A stretch of 64,000 bases of DNA from Acidobacteriota bacterium (GTDB lineage: Bacteria; Acidobacteriota; Blastocatellia; Pyrinomonadales; Pyrinomonadaceae). Positions 46,389-54,634 of this stretch are shown here, piece after piece. The stretch spans positions 372,001-436,000 of the forward strand of contig JADKEF010000017.1 of NCBI GenBank assembly GCA_016718135.1. The letters are read 5' to 3'. The first letter of the stretch is position 1. Each line of letters opens with the position of its first letter. Both the position numbers and the translations under genes were made by a program. The notes under the pieces are model-generated. The model saw only the letters and a program-made list of their open reading frames with translations, was not told the origin of the DNA and ran no database searches.

Positions 46389-47975
46389 TCAAAGATCTTC
46401 GGTCGAAAGCTTGATATCTGCGTACTTCCACGCCTCGGTGAACCGGTTTCGCGCCTTCTGTGCCTCGTCCGTCTTCCCTTGCTTTTCAAGGGCGGTCATC
46501 AGGCCAAAAAGCGAGCGTCCGCTGCCGGGATTTCGCCGCAGGTCTTCGCGAAAGGTCTTTTCCGCCTCGACGAACTGTCCATCGCGCAGCAACGCACCGC
46601 CAAGATTTTCTCTTACGGGTGAGATGGAGAGCGGCGGTTCGGAATAGCCGAGCGTGTCTTCTGCATCGACCGCGTCACGCAAAAGGTCGATCTCCTTCGC
46701 CTTTTCACCTTTTTGGCGGGCGATCGCCGCGTCGATTCGGGCATCATCCATCTTTCGCAGCGGATTCGGGTCGGTGCGATCTTTCGACCTTTCGGCTTCG
46801 GCTTTTGCGACGTCGCCTGTCGCAACCAGAGCCATCGCTCGTGCCCACGTCCAGGCCTTCAATGTCTCGGGGCGGCTATCGGCGGGTGGAGCAGGAGCTT
46901 TCAGAATGTCTTCCCAACGCTTGAATCGCACCCAATATCGCGGCCGCTGGTCAGAGTACCGAGGAGTATAATATCCAAATTTCCTGTCCAATGTGTTCGA
47001 GACCTTAGCGAAATTGCCCTGCATCGCGTACGAGAACAGCAGAAAATTCAACACGTGATTGTAATGCCAGATCTTGAATTCCTCCGACAGGGTGTCGGTC
47101 GGCATCGTCGCTGTTTCTTCATTCGACTCGACGGATCTTTGAAAATTCCCCGTCCGCACGTAAATGTGCGCAGGCATGTGAACGAGATGGCCGAACGACG
47201 GAATAAAGATCTTCTGCCCACGTAAAGCATCGGCCGCAGGCAATGCTCGTTCGGGTTGCATTGATTCTTCGACTCCGTGAATATATGTGTGCGTCAGGCC
47301 CACATGTTTTGGATGCAGCTTGAGTCCGGCCTCAATGACGGCTAACATCTCCGGCCATCTGCCGACTGGCTCACCATCACGGGTCCAATTCGAATAACCT
47401 GCCGAGTAAAAGATGCTGAGGGCATAAAGAGCGGCCGCATCTGCGTCTCGCGGCGACGCTCCATAAATTGGCTTCATTGCCTCTCGATAGGCGTCCTCAG
47501 AATTTTTTCGGTTGTAACCAGCTTCGTCGGGTAGAAGCTTCGAGAGGGCTTCAATATAAATACGATCAGCGGGTGGAGAGGACATCGACATCGCTACCTT
47601 CATCGCATCGCGAGCTTCCTTCATCCGCTTCTGATCGCCCGGGTTTCCGCCGCCGGTGCCACGCGGATAGGCTGCCAGAGCAATTCCCCAGTGTGCCATC
47701 GCAAGCTGCGGGTCGAGCTCCGCCGCCCGTCGAAATGACCTGACCGCATCGCCGTCGTTAAAGGCGTAATACAGCGTCAGTCCCTGATCAAAAAATGCCT
47801 GCGCCTGCTTATTCGACGTCGCAACCTTCCGGTGACCGATCGCATCGGTCGAGACCAACTCGATCGGCTTTCCGGCCGATGGCGTTTCCGGTGTTTTATG
47901 ATCGGAATGCTGAGCAGCCATTGAAGCCGCGAAAAGAAGCGCTAAAGCAGTCGTTCTGAACATTATTCTCATCAT
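46389..47975 (-). CDS. Secreted TPR-repeat protein
   Basis: A 528-residue exported protein (signal peptide about 1-21). Opening motif QAQAFFDQGLTLYYAFNDGDAVRSFRRAAELDPQLAMAHWGIALA is a TPR, and further TPR-like helices run to the C-terminus (WARAMALVATGDVAKAEAE, FVEAEKTFREDLRRNPGSGRSLFGLM). VHMPAHIYVRTG and TYIHGVEES are conserved in this acidobacterial family of unknown function. The best Shine-Dalgarno (GAGGAAA) is 3-6 bp from a pair of ATGs at 47975 and 47972. Confidence 0.8.
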   Translation of the reverse strand: MMRIMFRTTALALLFAASMAAQHSDHKTPETPSAGKPIELVSTDAIGHRKVATSNKQAQAFFDQGLTLYYAFNDGDAVRSFRRAAELDPQLAMAHWGIALAAYPRGTGGGNPGDQKRMKEARDAMKVAMSMSSPPADRIYIEALSKLLPDEAGYNRKNSEDAYREAMKPIYGASPRDADAAALYALSIFYSAGYSNWTRDGEPVGRWPEMLAVIEAGLKLHPKHVGLTHTYIHGVEESMQPERALPAADALRGQKIFIPSFGHLVHMPAHIYVRTGNFQRSVESNEETATMPTDTLSEEFKIWHYNHVLNFLLFSYAMQGNFAKVSNTLDRKFGYYTPRYSDQRPRYWVRFKRWEDILKAPAPPADSRPETLKAWTWARAMALVATGDVAKAEAERSKDRTDPNPLRKMDDARIDAAIARQKGEKAKEIDLLRDAVDAEDTLGYSEPPLSISPVRENLGGALLRDGQFVEAEKTFREDLRRNPGSGRSLFGLMTALEKQGKTDEAQKARNRFTEAWKYADIKLSTEDL

Positions 47976-48008
47976 CGGTTTCCTCGGAGAAAGGGCTTTT
48001 GCTCCCCT

Positions 48009-48557
48009 TTATTCTTTCTTCCCTTCTTTCTGCCCCTTCGGCGGAGCTCCGTCCATCTTCGGGATCGTCAATTTCCAGCCACCGCCTTCCTTTACAAAAT
48101 CCATCGTCGACCAGTCACCCTTTTCGTCGAGATACTCGATGGTGGCATGATCGCCGTCGATCCTTTCGTTGCGTGCCTCGGCGGTTGGTGCCTGTGGTTT
48201 TTCGCAGAGTTCCATCAAAAGCTCATCGATGGTCTGCTTCTTCTCGCCCAAGCCGCTGATCTCCGTGAAGAACTCCATAATGTCTTTCGACATCAATTTC
48301 TTGAGTCCGGGAACATCCTTGTTCTTCCTCGCCGCATACGCGGCCTTATATGCATCGGTGGGTGTTGCGGTCGAAGTCGTCGAGGTGTCCGCGGCTACCG
48401 GTGTCGCGGCATTCGCAACCGGGCTCGCGTTGGCAACCACAGCATTTGTCGCCTTATTCGAGACGGTGTTCGTATTATCTGCCTTCTGACACGAAGCTAC
48501 GGACAAAGAAAGTGCCGCGCCAACGCTGAGCACAATGATATTTGATCTGGTTTTCAC
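48009..48557 (-). CDS. Putative lipoprotein of unknown function
   Basis: A 182-residue exported protein. Its signal peptide ends in a lipobox LSVASC, with Cys23 as the likely lipid site, then a low-complexity Asn/Ala/Thr stretch (about 30-65) and a small globular domain (about 68-175: DAYKAAYAARKNKDVPGLKKLMSKDIMEFF...DGDHATIEYLDEKGDWSTMDFVKEGGGWKLT), which looks like a DUF4878/NTF2-like fold. It is probably anchored to the inner or outer membrane. Identity is otherwise unknown. Confidence 0.7.
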   Translation of the reverse strand: MKTRSNIIVLSVGAALSLSVASCQKADNTNTVSNKATNAVVANASPVANAATPVAADTSTTSTATPTDAYKAAYAARKNKDVPGLKKLMSKDIMEFFTEISGLGEKKQTIDELLMELCEKPQAPTAEARNERIDGDHATIEYLDEKGDWSTMDFVKEGGGWKLTIPKMDGAPPKGQKEGKKE

Positions 48558-48628
48558 ATTTTCTCCTGAGGGTAGATTTGGTCTTTGGTAATTCTAGTTC
48601 TTTATCCCAAAGACCGACAATCCATTCG

Positions 48629-49543
48629 TTATTTTACCGCCGACTTCCTTACGAGTTCCGCCTCCGCAGCGATGTACCCAAAGCTCGCCCACTGATTCCC
48701 ACCTACTATCTTACGGAAAATGTCCATCGCCTTGTCACGGTCGCCGTTGTAGAGATACCAATTTCCGAGACCATATCCGAGCGAAGCGTTCCCGAGCGTT
48801 TCGGCCTTTTCGCCCATCTCTGACATCAACGCGTCCGCTTTTACCTCGCCGCGGTAGAACCGGAGCAGTTTGAGGTAGTCCGCATTTTCGATGACCTCAA
48901 AATCGCCGTTAAATGGCTCCAGCACTCGTTCAGCATCTTTGTTCTTTTCCAAGCGCCGTAGTACCATGTAGTACCAATGCGAGGTCGCGGCGAGCATATC
49001 GCTGTTCTTCGACACCTTCATACACTCTTTATATGCCGCGAGTGCTTTCTTAAAATCGCCTTTCAGATAATATGCGAGGCCGAGGTGGTACCAGATGTTC
49101 GACTGCAAAGTGCTGGTCGGAATATTCCGAGCGTTCGGCATTCCGTCCGGCTCGACCTCGTCGGGTTTGCCATTGACGAGCTTCGCCGCCTTTTCAAAGT
49201 CCTTGATCGCATCATCAAAACACCGGAGGGTTATGTATCGATGCCCACGATGGCGGTACATACGAGCGTCGTTTGGAAACTGCTTGAGAGCGATCGTAAT
49301 AGCATCTACTGCATCCTTGTATTTACCGAGATAACCTTTGCGACGGGCGTACCAAATGATGTTGTCTGCGGTCGGTTGAGTTACGGCATTCCTCGCAGCG
49401 ATCTCGAGATTCTCAGAATATTTTAGTTTCGCCGCGGCCGTCAGATCCGGAGCTACTTCTTTTGCTGCCTCCGAGCAAGACTGTCCGCTTATCGGCAGCG
49501 CCACTGCGGCAATGAGAGCGATCACGAGGATGAGAATTTTCAT
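48629..49543 (-). CDS. Secreted TPR protein
   Basis: A 304-residue exported protein (signal peptide KILILVIALIAAVALPISG). TPR units cover most of it: KYKDAVDAITIALKQFPNDARMYRHRGHRYI, CFDDAIKDFEKAAKLV, WYHLGLAYYLKGDFKKALAAYKECMKVS, DRDKAMDIFRKIVGG. One of several TPR proteins in the 46-50 kb stretch. Divergent from the isomerase gene. Confidence 0.8.
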   Translation of the reverse strand: MKILILVIALIAAVALPISGQSCSEAAKEVAPDLTAAAKLKYSENLEIAARNAVTQPTADNIIWYARRKGYLGKYKDAVDAITIALKQFPNDARMYRHRGHRYITLRCFDDAIKDFEKAAKLVNGKPDEVEPDGMPNARNIPTSTLQSNIWYHLGLAYYLKGDFKKALAAYKECMKVSKNSDMLAATSHWYYMVLRRLEKNKDAERVLEPFNGDFEVIENADYLKLLRFYRGEVKADALMSEMGEKAETLGNASLGYGLGNWYLYNGDRDKAMDIFRKIVGGNQWASFGYIAAEAELVRKSAVK

Positions 49544-49606
49544 ACGCCGATGTTACAACAAAACGGAAAATTTGACACCGAAAGCCAGATTGCACAAGAT
49601 GTTTGA

Positions 49607-51286
49607 ATGCTAAACACAATGGAATATTCGCTGCCGGCAGCGATCGAGGCCGATGTTAACACCACGCTCGCGACATGGCAACGCGACGAGAAGATCGCCC
49701 GCATCTGGGCAAAAGACGCGTCCGTCTGGTCTGACGAAGACGAAGCAAAATGGCTCGACTGGCTCACCATCGTTGGCGAAGAACTGGCCGACACGCAGAA
49801 ATACGCCGACCTCGCAAATGACATCGACGATGCCGGATTCACCGACGTCCTATTGATGGGAATGGGCGGTTCGTCTTTGTGCCCTGAGGTGCTGGCGATG
49901 ACCTTTGGCAAGGCGAATTTCCACATCCTCGACTCGACCGTTCCGGCTCAGGTGAAGGCTGTCGAGGACAAGCTCGACCTGACTCGAACGCTGTTCATAG
50001 TAGCAAGCAAATCAGGCTCGACGCTTGAGCCAAACTGTTTTAAGCAATATTTTTTCGAACGCGCCTGCGAGAAAGTCGGACGCGAAAACGCGGGTAAGCA
50101 GTTCATCGCCATCACCGATCCCGGTTCGAAAATGGAGCATGTCGCCAAAGGCGACGGATTTCGCCACATATTCTACGGCAAACCCGAGATCGGCGGCCGC
50201 TTCTCTGCCCTGTCGGCGTTTGGCATGACTGCCGCGGCGGCAATGGGCATCGATGTCGAGCCGTTCCTGACCTCGGCAAACGAAATGGTCGAAGCCTGTC
50301 GCGAGACCGAGCCAAGCGAGAGTCCCGCAGCCGTACTCGGCACGATCCTGGGCATCTGCCACCGACACGGCCGCGACAAACTCACGATCTTCACCTCGCC
50401 CGAGATCCACGATCTGGGAGCTTGGATGGAACAGCTCATCGCCGAGTCCACCGGCAAGAACGGAGTCGCGATCATCCCCGTAGATCGCGAACCACTCCGG
50501 TCAGCCTACAACGACGACCGAGCCTTCGCATTTCTGAGTGTCAAAGGAAACACCGATCTCGACGCCGCCTATGAGCAAGTCACCGCCGCCGGTCATCCGG
50601 CTGTAAAGGTCACGCTCGACGGCATCGACAATCTCGGCCAGGAATTCTTCCGCTGGGAATTCGCCACCGCCGTCGCCGGAGCGATCATGCAGATCAACCC
50701 CTTCAACCAGCCCGACGTTGAGTCCGCCAAGATCGAGGCCCGCAAGATCACCGACGAATACGAACAGACCGGCTCGCTCCCCGCCGAAGAGCCTTTCTTC
50801 GAGGGCGACGGGATCAAGCTCTTCTCTTCCACCGAATACGCCGCCAGACTTACGTCAAACGGCGAAAACACCGCCGCCGCTATCGTCCAAGGTTATCTCG
50901 GCCAAATCACCGAGGGCGACTACTTCGGCCTGCTCGCCTACATCGAGATGAATCCGGAAAACGAGAGTTCTCTTCAAACGCTCCGAGAAAACGTTTCAGC
51001 AAAGCACAACGTCGCCACCTGCCTCGGCTTCGGCCCACGCTTTCTGCACTCCACCGGCCAAGCCTACAAAGGCGGAGCGAAGAACGGCGTCTTCCTCCAA
51101 ATAACCTCCGACGACGCCTTCGACCTCGAAGTCCCGCAACAAACCTACACCTTCGGCGTGGTTAAAGCGGCCCAGTCACGAGGCGATTTTCAGGTGTTGC
51201 TAGACCGCGACAGAAGAGCATTGCGAGTGCATCTCGGCTCAGATGTTGAAGCCGGACTAAAGCAGCTTTCTGATCTTATTCAATGA
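49607..51286 (+). CDS. Glucose-6-phosphate isomerase-type SIS protein (PGI half of Tal-Pgi)
   Basis: A 559-residue cytoplasmic enzyme with two SIS-fold halves. LLMGMGGSSLCPEVLA and FIVASKSGSTLEPN are the sugar-phosphate-binding loops, followed by GGRFSALSAFGMTAAAAMG, with AWMEQLIAESTGKNG near the active site. This wording is that of the isomerase part of bacterial bifunctional transaldolase/PGI enzymes, but no transaldolase domain is fused here. It would interconvert glucose-6-P and fructose-6-P. ATG at 49607 or 49619 are both possible; TTGACA sits about 30 bp upstream. The stop overlaps the next small gene (ATGA). Confidence 0.87.
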   Translation: MLNTMEYSLPAAIEADVNTTLATWQRDEKIARIWAKDASVWSDEDEAKWLDWLTIVGEELADTQKYADLANDIDDAGFTDVLLMGMGGSSLCPEVLAMTFGKANFHILDSTVPAQVKAVEDKLDLTRTLFIVASKSGSTLEPNCFKQYFFERACEKVGRENAGKQFIAITDPGSKMEHVAKGDGFRHIFYGKPEIGGRFSALSAFGMTAAAAMGIDVEPFLTSANEMVEACRETEPSESPAAVLGTILGICHRHGRDKLTIFTSPEIHDLGAWMEQLIAESTGKNGVAIIPVDREPLRSAYNDDRAFAFLSVKGNTDLDAAYEQVTAAGHPAVKVTLDGIDNLGQEFFRWEFATAVAGAIMQINPFNQPDVESAKIEARKITDEYEQTGSLPAEEPFFEGDGIKLFSSTEYAARLTSNGENTAAAIVQGYLGQITEGDYFGLLAYIEMNPENESSLQTLRENVSAKHNVATCLGFGPRFLHSTGQAYKGGAKNGVFLQITSDDAFDLEVPQQTYTFGVVKAAQSRGDFQVLLDRDRRALRVHLGSDVEAGLKQLSDLIQ

Positions 51287-51408
51287 AATATCTAAATTTC
51301 ACCTTCAAACGCGAAGCCACCATCCTCGTCGCACTCCACTTCGGTTTTCTGGGCGTTGGAATAGTCCCTGGCATCGCGAGCTACTTTTTCGGCTTTATCG
51401 CAAACTAA
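51283..51408 (+). CDS. Small single-span membrane peptide (41 residues)
   Basis: An ATG overlaps the isomerase stop (ATGA) and reads a 41-residue peptide: a polar start (MKYLNFTFKREA) then hydrophobic TILVALHFGFLGVGIVPGIA and a short end (SYFFGFIAN). The coupling, the charged-then-hydrophobic layout and the lack of a competing gene support translation. It is too short for a family call. Confidence 0.5.
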   Translation: MKYLNFTFKREATILVALHFGFLGVGIVPGIASYFFGFIAN

Positions 51409-51590
51409 CAGAATTATCGGCGGATCGCTACATTATCGGCATTTGCGGCGGATCGTTATATCCTTCGCTTGATCTGATGTGCTACGGTCGAGGCAGAAGA
51501 TGTTGCGCCATCTCGAAAGACGCCATTCGATCTTTGAAAACCGAAGTTTGAGCGGCCCCAAACCCCTTGGGACCATCCCTAGATCGTGCT

Positions 51591-51624
51591 CCAAAAGAGT
51601 TTTGCAAAAAACTCTCGTTTTTGG
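51591..51624 (+). terminator. Hairpin terminator with a GCAA tetraloop
   Basis: AGAGTTTT (51596-51603) pairs with AAAACTCT (51608-51615) across the GNRA loop GCAA, followed by CGTTTTTGG. The outer CCAAAA and TTTTTGG are also complementary, so it could work in both directions. It lies about 190 bp after the 41-residue gene. Confidence 0.7.
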
Positions 51625-51666
51625 ACTTACAATAGCCCGCAAATGTTGCAAATACGGATACTTATT

Positions 51667-51721
51667 TGTCCCAGGACGGGCCTGGGACAGATTGGGACAA
51701 AAGTGAGACACTCCCGGGACA
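51667..51721 (+). promoter_or_regulatory. Phased GGGACA repeats with a head palindrome
   Basis: A perfect palindrome TGTCCCAGG-n5-CCTGGGACA (51667-51689) is followed by repeats in the same orientation: GGGACA at 51684 and 51694, GAGACA at 51705, GGGACA at 51716. Start-to-start distances are 10, 11 and 11 bp, one helical turn each. The array is about 180-230 bp before the uxs-type gene. This is the layout of OmpR/PhoB-type binding sites, but no regulator is linked. Confidence 0.5.
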
Positions 51722-51897
51722 TACGCCGGTCAGAGTAAGGGCAGAACTTGGATTCGGGCCAGTGTTTAGCGGTGTGGGAAATCTATGGAACGGTGGAACG
51801 ACGCATTCGCCGCAGTTGGCGGCTTGTACCTGCAATATTGCAAACTTATTCAAGATACGCTGTCGAACGAGCCCAATCTGTGGCAAAATAGGGCGTT

Positions 51898-52833
51898 ATG
51901 CGAATACTCGTAACCGGCGGTGCCGGGTTTATCGGCTCACACCTATGTGAGCGCTTGCTGAGCGAAGGTAATGAGGTTATTTGTCTCGATAATTTTTTCA
52001 CCGGACGCAAGGCAAACATCGCTCATCTACGTGACGATGCTAATTTCGAGGTCATCAGACATGATGTGACCGAGCCGATATTCGTTGAGGTTGATCAGAT
52101 CTACAATTTCGCTTGCCCGGCATCGCCCGTTCATTACCAGTACAATCCGGTCAAGACGGTAAAGACCAACGTAATGGGAGCGGTGAACATGCTTGGGCTC
52201 GCGAAACGCGTCAGGGCTAGGATATTGCAGGCATCGACGAGCGAAGTTTACGGCGATCCGCTCGTGCATCCTCAGACCGAAGATTATTTCGGCAACGTCA
52301 ATCCGATCGGCCTTCGCAGCTGCTACGACGAAGGCAAACGCGTCGCCGAGACGCTGATGATGGACTATCACCGCCAAAGCGGCGTCGATACGCGTATCGT
52401 GCGTATTTTCAACACTTACGGCGAACGGATGATGGTCAACGACGGCCGCGTCGTTTCGAATTTTATCGTCCAGGCACTAAAGGGCGAGGAGATCACAATC
52501 TACGGCGATGGCACTCAAACTCGTTCGTTTTGTTATGTGAGCGATCTCGTCGATGGGATCATTCGCCTTATGAACGCCGAAGGTGGCGACATTCACATGC
52601 CTGTAAATCTCGGCAATCCGGGTGAATTCACGATGAACCAACTCGCTGAGCAAGTCGGCGTCGTGACGGGTAAGGAAATTAGAATTAAGTACTTGCCGCT
52701 GCCCGCCGACGACCCGAAGCAACGCCAGCCGAACATCGACAGGGCAAAGAGATTGTTAGGTTGGGAACCGACTGTTCCGCTGGCTGATGGCCTAAAAAGG
52801 GCGGCGGCTTATTTTGCAGATGTCATAGACTGA
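51898..52833 (+). CDS. UDP-glucuronate decarboxylase-type extended SDR
   Basis: A 311-residue NAD-dependent enzyme. GGAGFIGSH near the N-terminus is the Rossmann motif, and STSEVYGDPLVHPQTEDYFGN with SCYDEGKR (Tyr and Lys near 142-146) is the catalytic pair. IYNFACPASPVHYQYNPVKT and NDGRVVSNFIVQAL are typical of UDP-xylose synthase/decarboxylase. It would make UDP-xylose from UDP-glucuronate for surface glycans. It has the phased GGGACA region upstream and the epimerase-like gene downstream. Confidence 0.93.
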   Translation: MRILVTGGAGFIGSHLCERLLSEGNEVICLDNFFTGRKANIAHLRDDANFEVIRHDVTEPIFVEVDQIYNFACPASPVHYQYNPVKTVKTNVMGAVNMLGLAKRVRARILQASTSEVYGDPLVHPQTEDYFGNVNPIGLRSCYDEGKRVAETLMMDYHRQSGVDTRIVRIFNTYGERMMVNDGRVVSNFIVQALKGEEITIYGDGTQTRSFCYVSDLVDGIIRLMNAEGGDIHMPVNLGNPGEFTMNQLAEQVGVVTGKEIRIKYLPLPADDPKQRQPNIDRAKRLLGWEPTVPLADGLKRAAAYFADVID

Positions 52834-52844
52834 TCTATGAATTG

Positions 52845-52960
52845 CCACTAGCTTTAGCTAGTGGAAAAGTTACATATAGTATTTACTCGGCTTTAGCCGA
52901 AATTCGGGCTAAAGCCCGCGATCAAAAATTGGATCTCAAACCACTAGCCAAAGCTAGTGG
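52845..52960. repeat. REP-like palindrome cluster between the SDR genes
   Basis: Four palindromes lie in a symmetric order. The first is CCACTAGC...GCTAGTGG (52845-52864), the second CGGCTTTAGCCG (52888-52899), the third CGGGCTAAAGCCCG (52905-52918) and the fourth CCACTAGC...GCTAGTGG (52941-52960). The outer pair are near copies, 22-23 bp from the inner pair. The last ends only 8 bp before the ATG at 52969. This fits REP elements linked to IS200-like (RAYT) transposases; no transposase is present here. Confidence 0.75.
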
Positions 52961-52968
52961 AAATTCTT

Positions 52969-53961
52969 ATGAAGATACTTATTACGGGCGGTGCCGGTTT
53001 CGTCGGCAGCCATCTGGCAGACAAATTGATCGGCGAGGGCCATCAGATCACGGTCATTGACGACCTTTCGACTGGGCGTTATTCCAACATCGCTCATCTC
53101 GAGGACAAACCGGGCTTTCGCCTCATCATTGACACGGTTCTCAACGCTGCTCTGATGGAAGAGCTGATCCGAGAGACCGACCGCGTCTATCACATGGCGA
53201 GTGCCGTCGGCGTGCGGCTCATCATGGAGCAGCCGGTGAAGACGATCGAAACGATCTTTCACGGAACGGATGTGGTGCTTGGCCGATGTGCAAAATTCCG
53301 CAAACGCGTCCTGATCCCAAGCACCAGCGAGGTCTACGGCAAGGGCATCTCGGTTCCCTTCCGCGAGGAAGACGACCTGCTCACGGGTGCGACGGACAAA
53401 CACCGCTGGGCTTACGCCTGTGCAAAAACGCTCGACGAGTTCCTGGCTCTGGCTCATTACAAGGAGACGCGTTTGCCTGTCGTCGTGGCGAGATTATTCA
53501 ACACCGTCGGCCCGCGTCAGACGGGACAATACGGGATGGTCGTGCCGAGATTTGTCGAAGCCGCCTTAAAGAACGAACCTATTGAGGTCCACGGCGACGG
53601 CACGCAGTCACGTTGCTTTGGCCACGTCAGCGACGTCGTCAACGGCCTTTCAACCGCGCTCGAAACTCCCGCCTGTTTCGGTCAAGTCGTGAATTTCGGT
53701 AGCGACGCTGAAGTGTCGATCAACGATCTCGCGAAGCGTGCGATCGAGCTGACGAAAAGTACAAGCGAGATCCGCTATTTGGCGTACGATCAGGTCTACG
53801 GCGATGGCTTTGAAGACATGCAGCGACGCGTGCCTTCGCTCGAAAAAGCTCTTCGGCTAACCGGATATAAGCCAACCAAAAGCCTCGATGACATCATCAA
53901 TGATGTAGCTGCGGAGTTACGCTCGGATATGCCCGAGTCGAAGCTGCACGCAGGAAAGTAA
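52969..53961 (+). CDS. NAD-dependent epimerase/dehydratase (extended SDR)
   Basis: A 330-residue enzyme with GGAGFVGSH (Rossmann), IPSTSEVYG and WAYACAK (Tyr/Lys pair near 147-151). MVVPRFVEAAL, EVHGDGTQSRCFGHVSDV and NFGSDAEVSINDLA resemble UDP-glucose 4-epimerase-like and related NDP-sugar enzymes. The exact substrate cannot be decided. The ATG at 52969 is chosen over an in-frame GTG at 52957 that lies inside the palindrome. Probably cotranscribed with the decarboxylase. Confidence 0.88.
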   Translation: MKILITGGAGFVGSHLADKLIGEGHQITVIDDLSTGRYSNIAHLEDKPGFRLIIDTVLNAALMEELIRETDRVYHMASAVGVRLIMEQPVKTIETIFHGTDVVLGRCAKFRKRVLIPSTSEVYGKGISVPFREEDDLLTGATDKHRWAYACAKTLDEFLALAHYKETRLPVVVARLFNTVGPRQTGQYGMVVPRFVEAALKNEPIEVHGDGTQSRCFGHVSDVVNGLSTALETPACFGQVVNFGSDAEVSINDLAKRAIELTKSTSEIRYLAYDQVYGDGFEDMQRRVPSLEKALRLTGYKPTKSLDDIINDVAAELRSDMPESKLHAGK

Positions 53962-53965
53962 GTTA

Positions 53966-54634
53966 ATGTTCATTGCAACCTATCTAAATCTTCGAACTAC
54001 GGCTGTCATCGCAGCCGTATTGCTTTTTTCTGCGTTCGGCACGTTGCTGACGGCCAATGCTCAGACAACCGGCGGGCTCAAAGGCAAAGTAAAGAACATG
54101 GAAGGCGGCGGCATCGCGGAAGCAACCGTTACCGCGAGGCTGAACGGCAAGGACATTCGTACCGTTACGTCGAATAATCGCGGCGACTTCACACTCGACG
54201 GCCTTGAATCCGGCCTCTACAACGTCCTCTTCGACGCCAAAGGCTACGCTGCCGCGGTTAAATATAACGTCGAGGTCAAGCCCGGCAAAACCAGGGATAT
54301 GGGCAGCGGCCTAATCCTCATGGTCGATCGCGGAATGCAGGTGATAATCGAGGGAAGCGTTTATTACAAGGACGGCACCTCGCTTTCAGGAGCCGAAGTC
54401 AAGATCGAACGCGTCAACTCGGACGGTTCGACAAGCAAGGTCCGGACGATGTACGCGAGCGAGAGCGGCGAAGTCGTTCTCCGCCAGCCTGAAACTAAAG
54501 CTAAGTTTCGCTTCACAGCTACCCACAAAGGTGTGACTGGAACAAAGGAGGTCGAGGTGGAGACTGCAGCCAGATACCGCTTCTCGATCATCCTCGATGT
54601 GGAGCGGGAAAAGAAACCCACCAGCAATCTCTAA
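53966..54634 (+). CDS. Secreted carboxypeptidase-regulatory-like protein
   Basis: A 222-residue exported protein: signal peptide (AVIAAVLLFSAFGTLLTANA), a first beta-sandwich of the regulatory-like type (GLKGKVKNMEGGGIAEATVT...DFTLDGLESGLYNVLFDAKGY) and a second, looser beta domain (about 120-215: VIIEGSVYYKDGTSLSGAEVKI). Starts 4 bp after the SDR gene, so probably cotranscribed. The stop overlaps the stop of the convergent acyl-CoA synthetase by 3 bp. Confidence 0.82.
   Translation: MFIATYLNLRTTAVIAAVLLFSAFGTLLTANAQTTGGLKGKVKNMEGGGIAEATVTARLNGKDIRTVTSNNRGDFTLDGLESGLYNVLFDAKGYAAAVKYNVEVKPGKTRDMGSGLILMVDRGMQVIIEGSVYYKDGTSLSGAEVKIERVNSDGSTSKVRTMYASESGEVVLRQPETKAKFRFTATHKGVTGTKEVEVETAARYRFSIILDVEREKKPTSNL

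Larger units (their letters stand above)
51409..51897. other. Control region upstream of the UDP-sugar gene
   Basis: No convincing gene occurs in these 489 bp. It holds a pair of imperfect repeats, CGGCGGATCG(C/T)TA, near 51420 and 51449; a strong hairpin terminator (51591-51624); a dense cluster of GGGACA elements (51667-51721); and GCAATATTGC near 51833-51842. Confidence 0.6.

Noticed and set aside
51433..51950. Several short frames across the 51.4-51.9 kb gap
   Set aside because: They overlap the terminator and repeat elements on both strands, show no start signals and have no plausible protein content.
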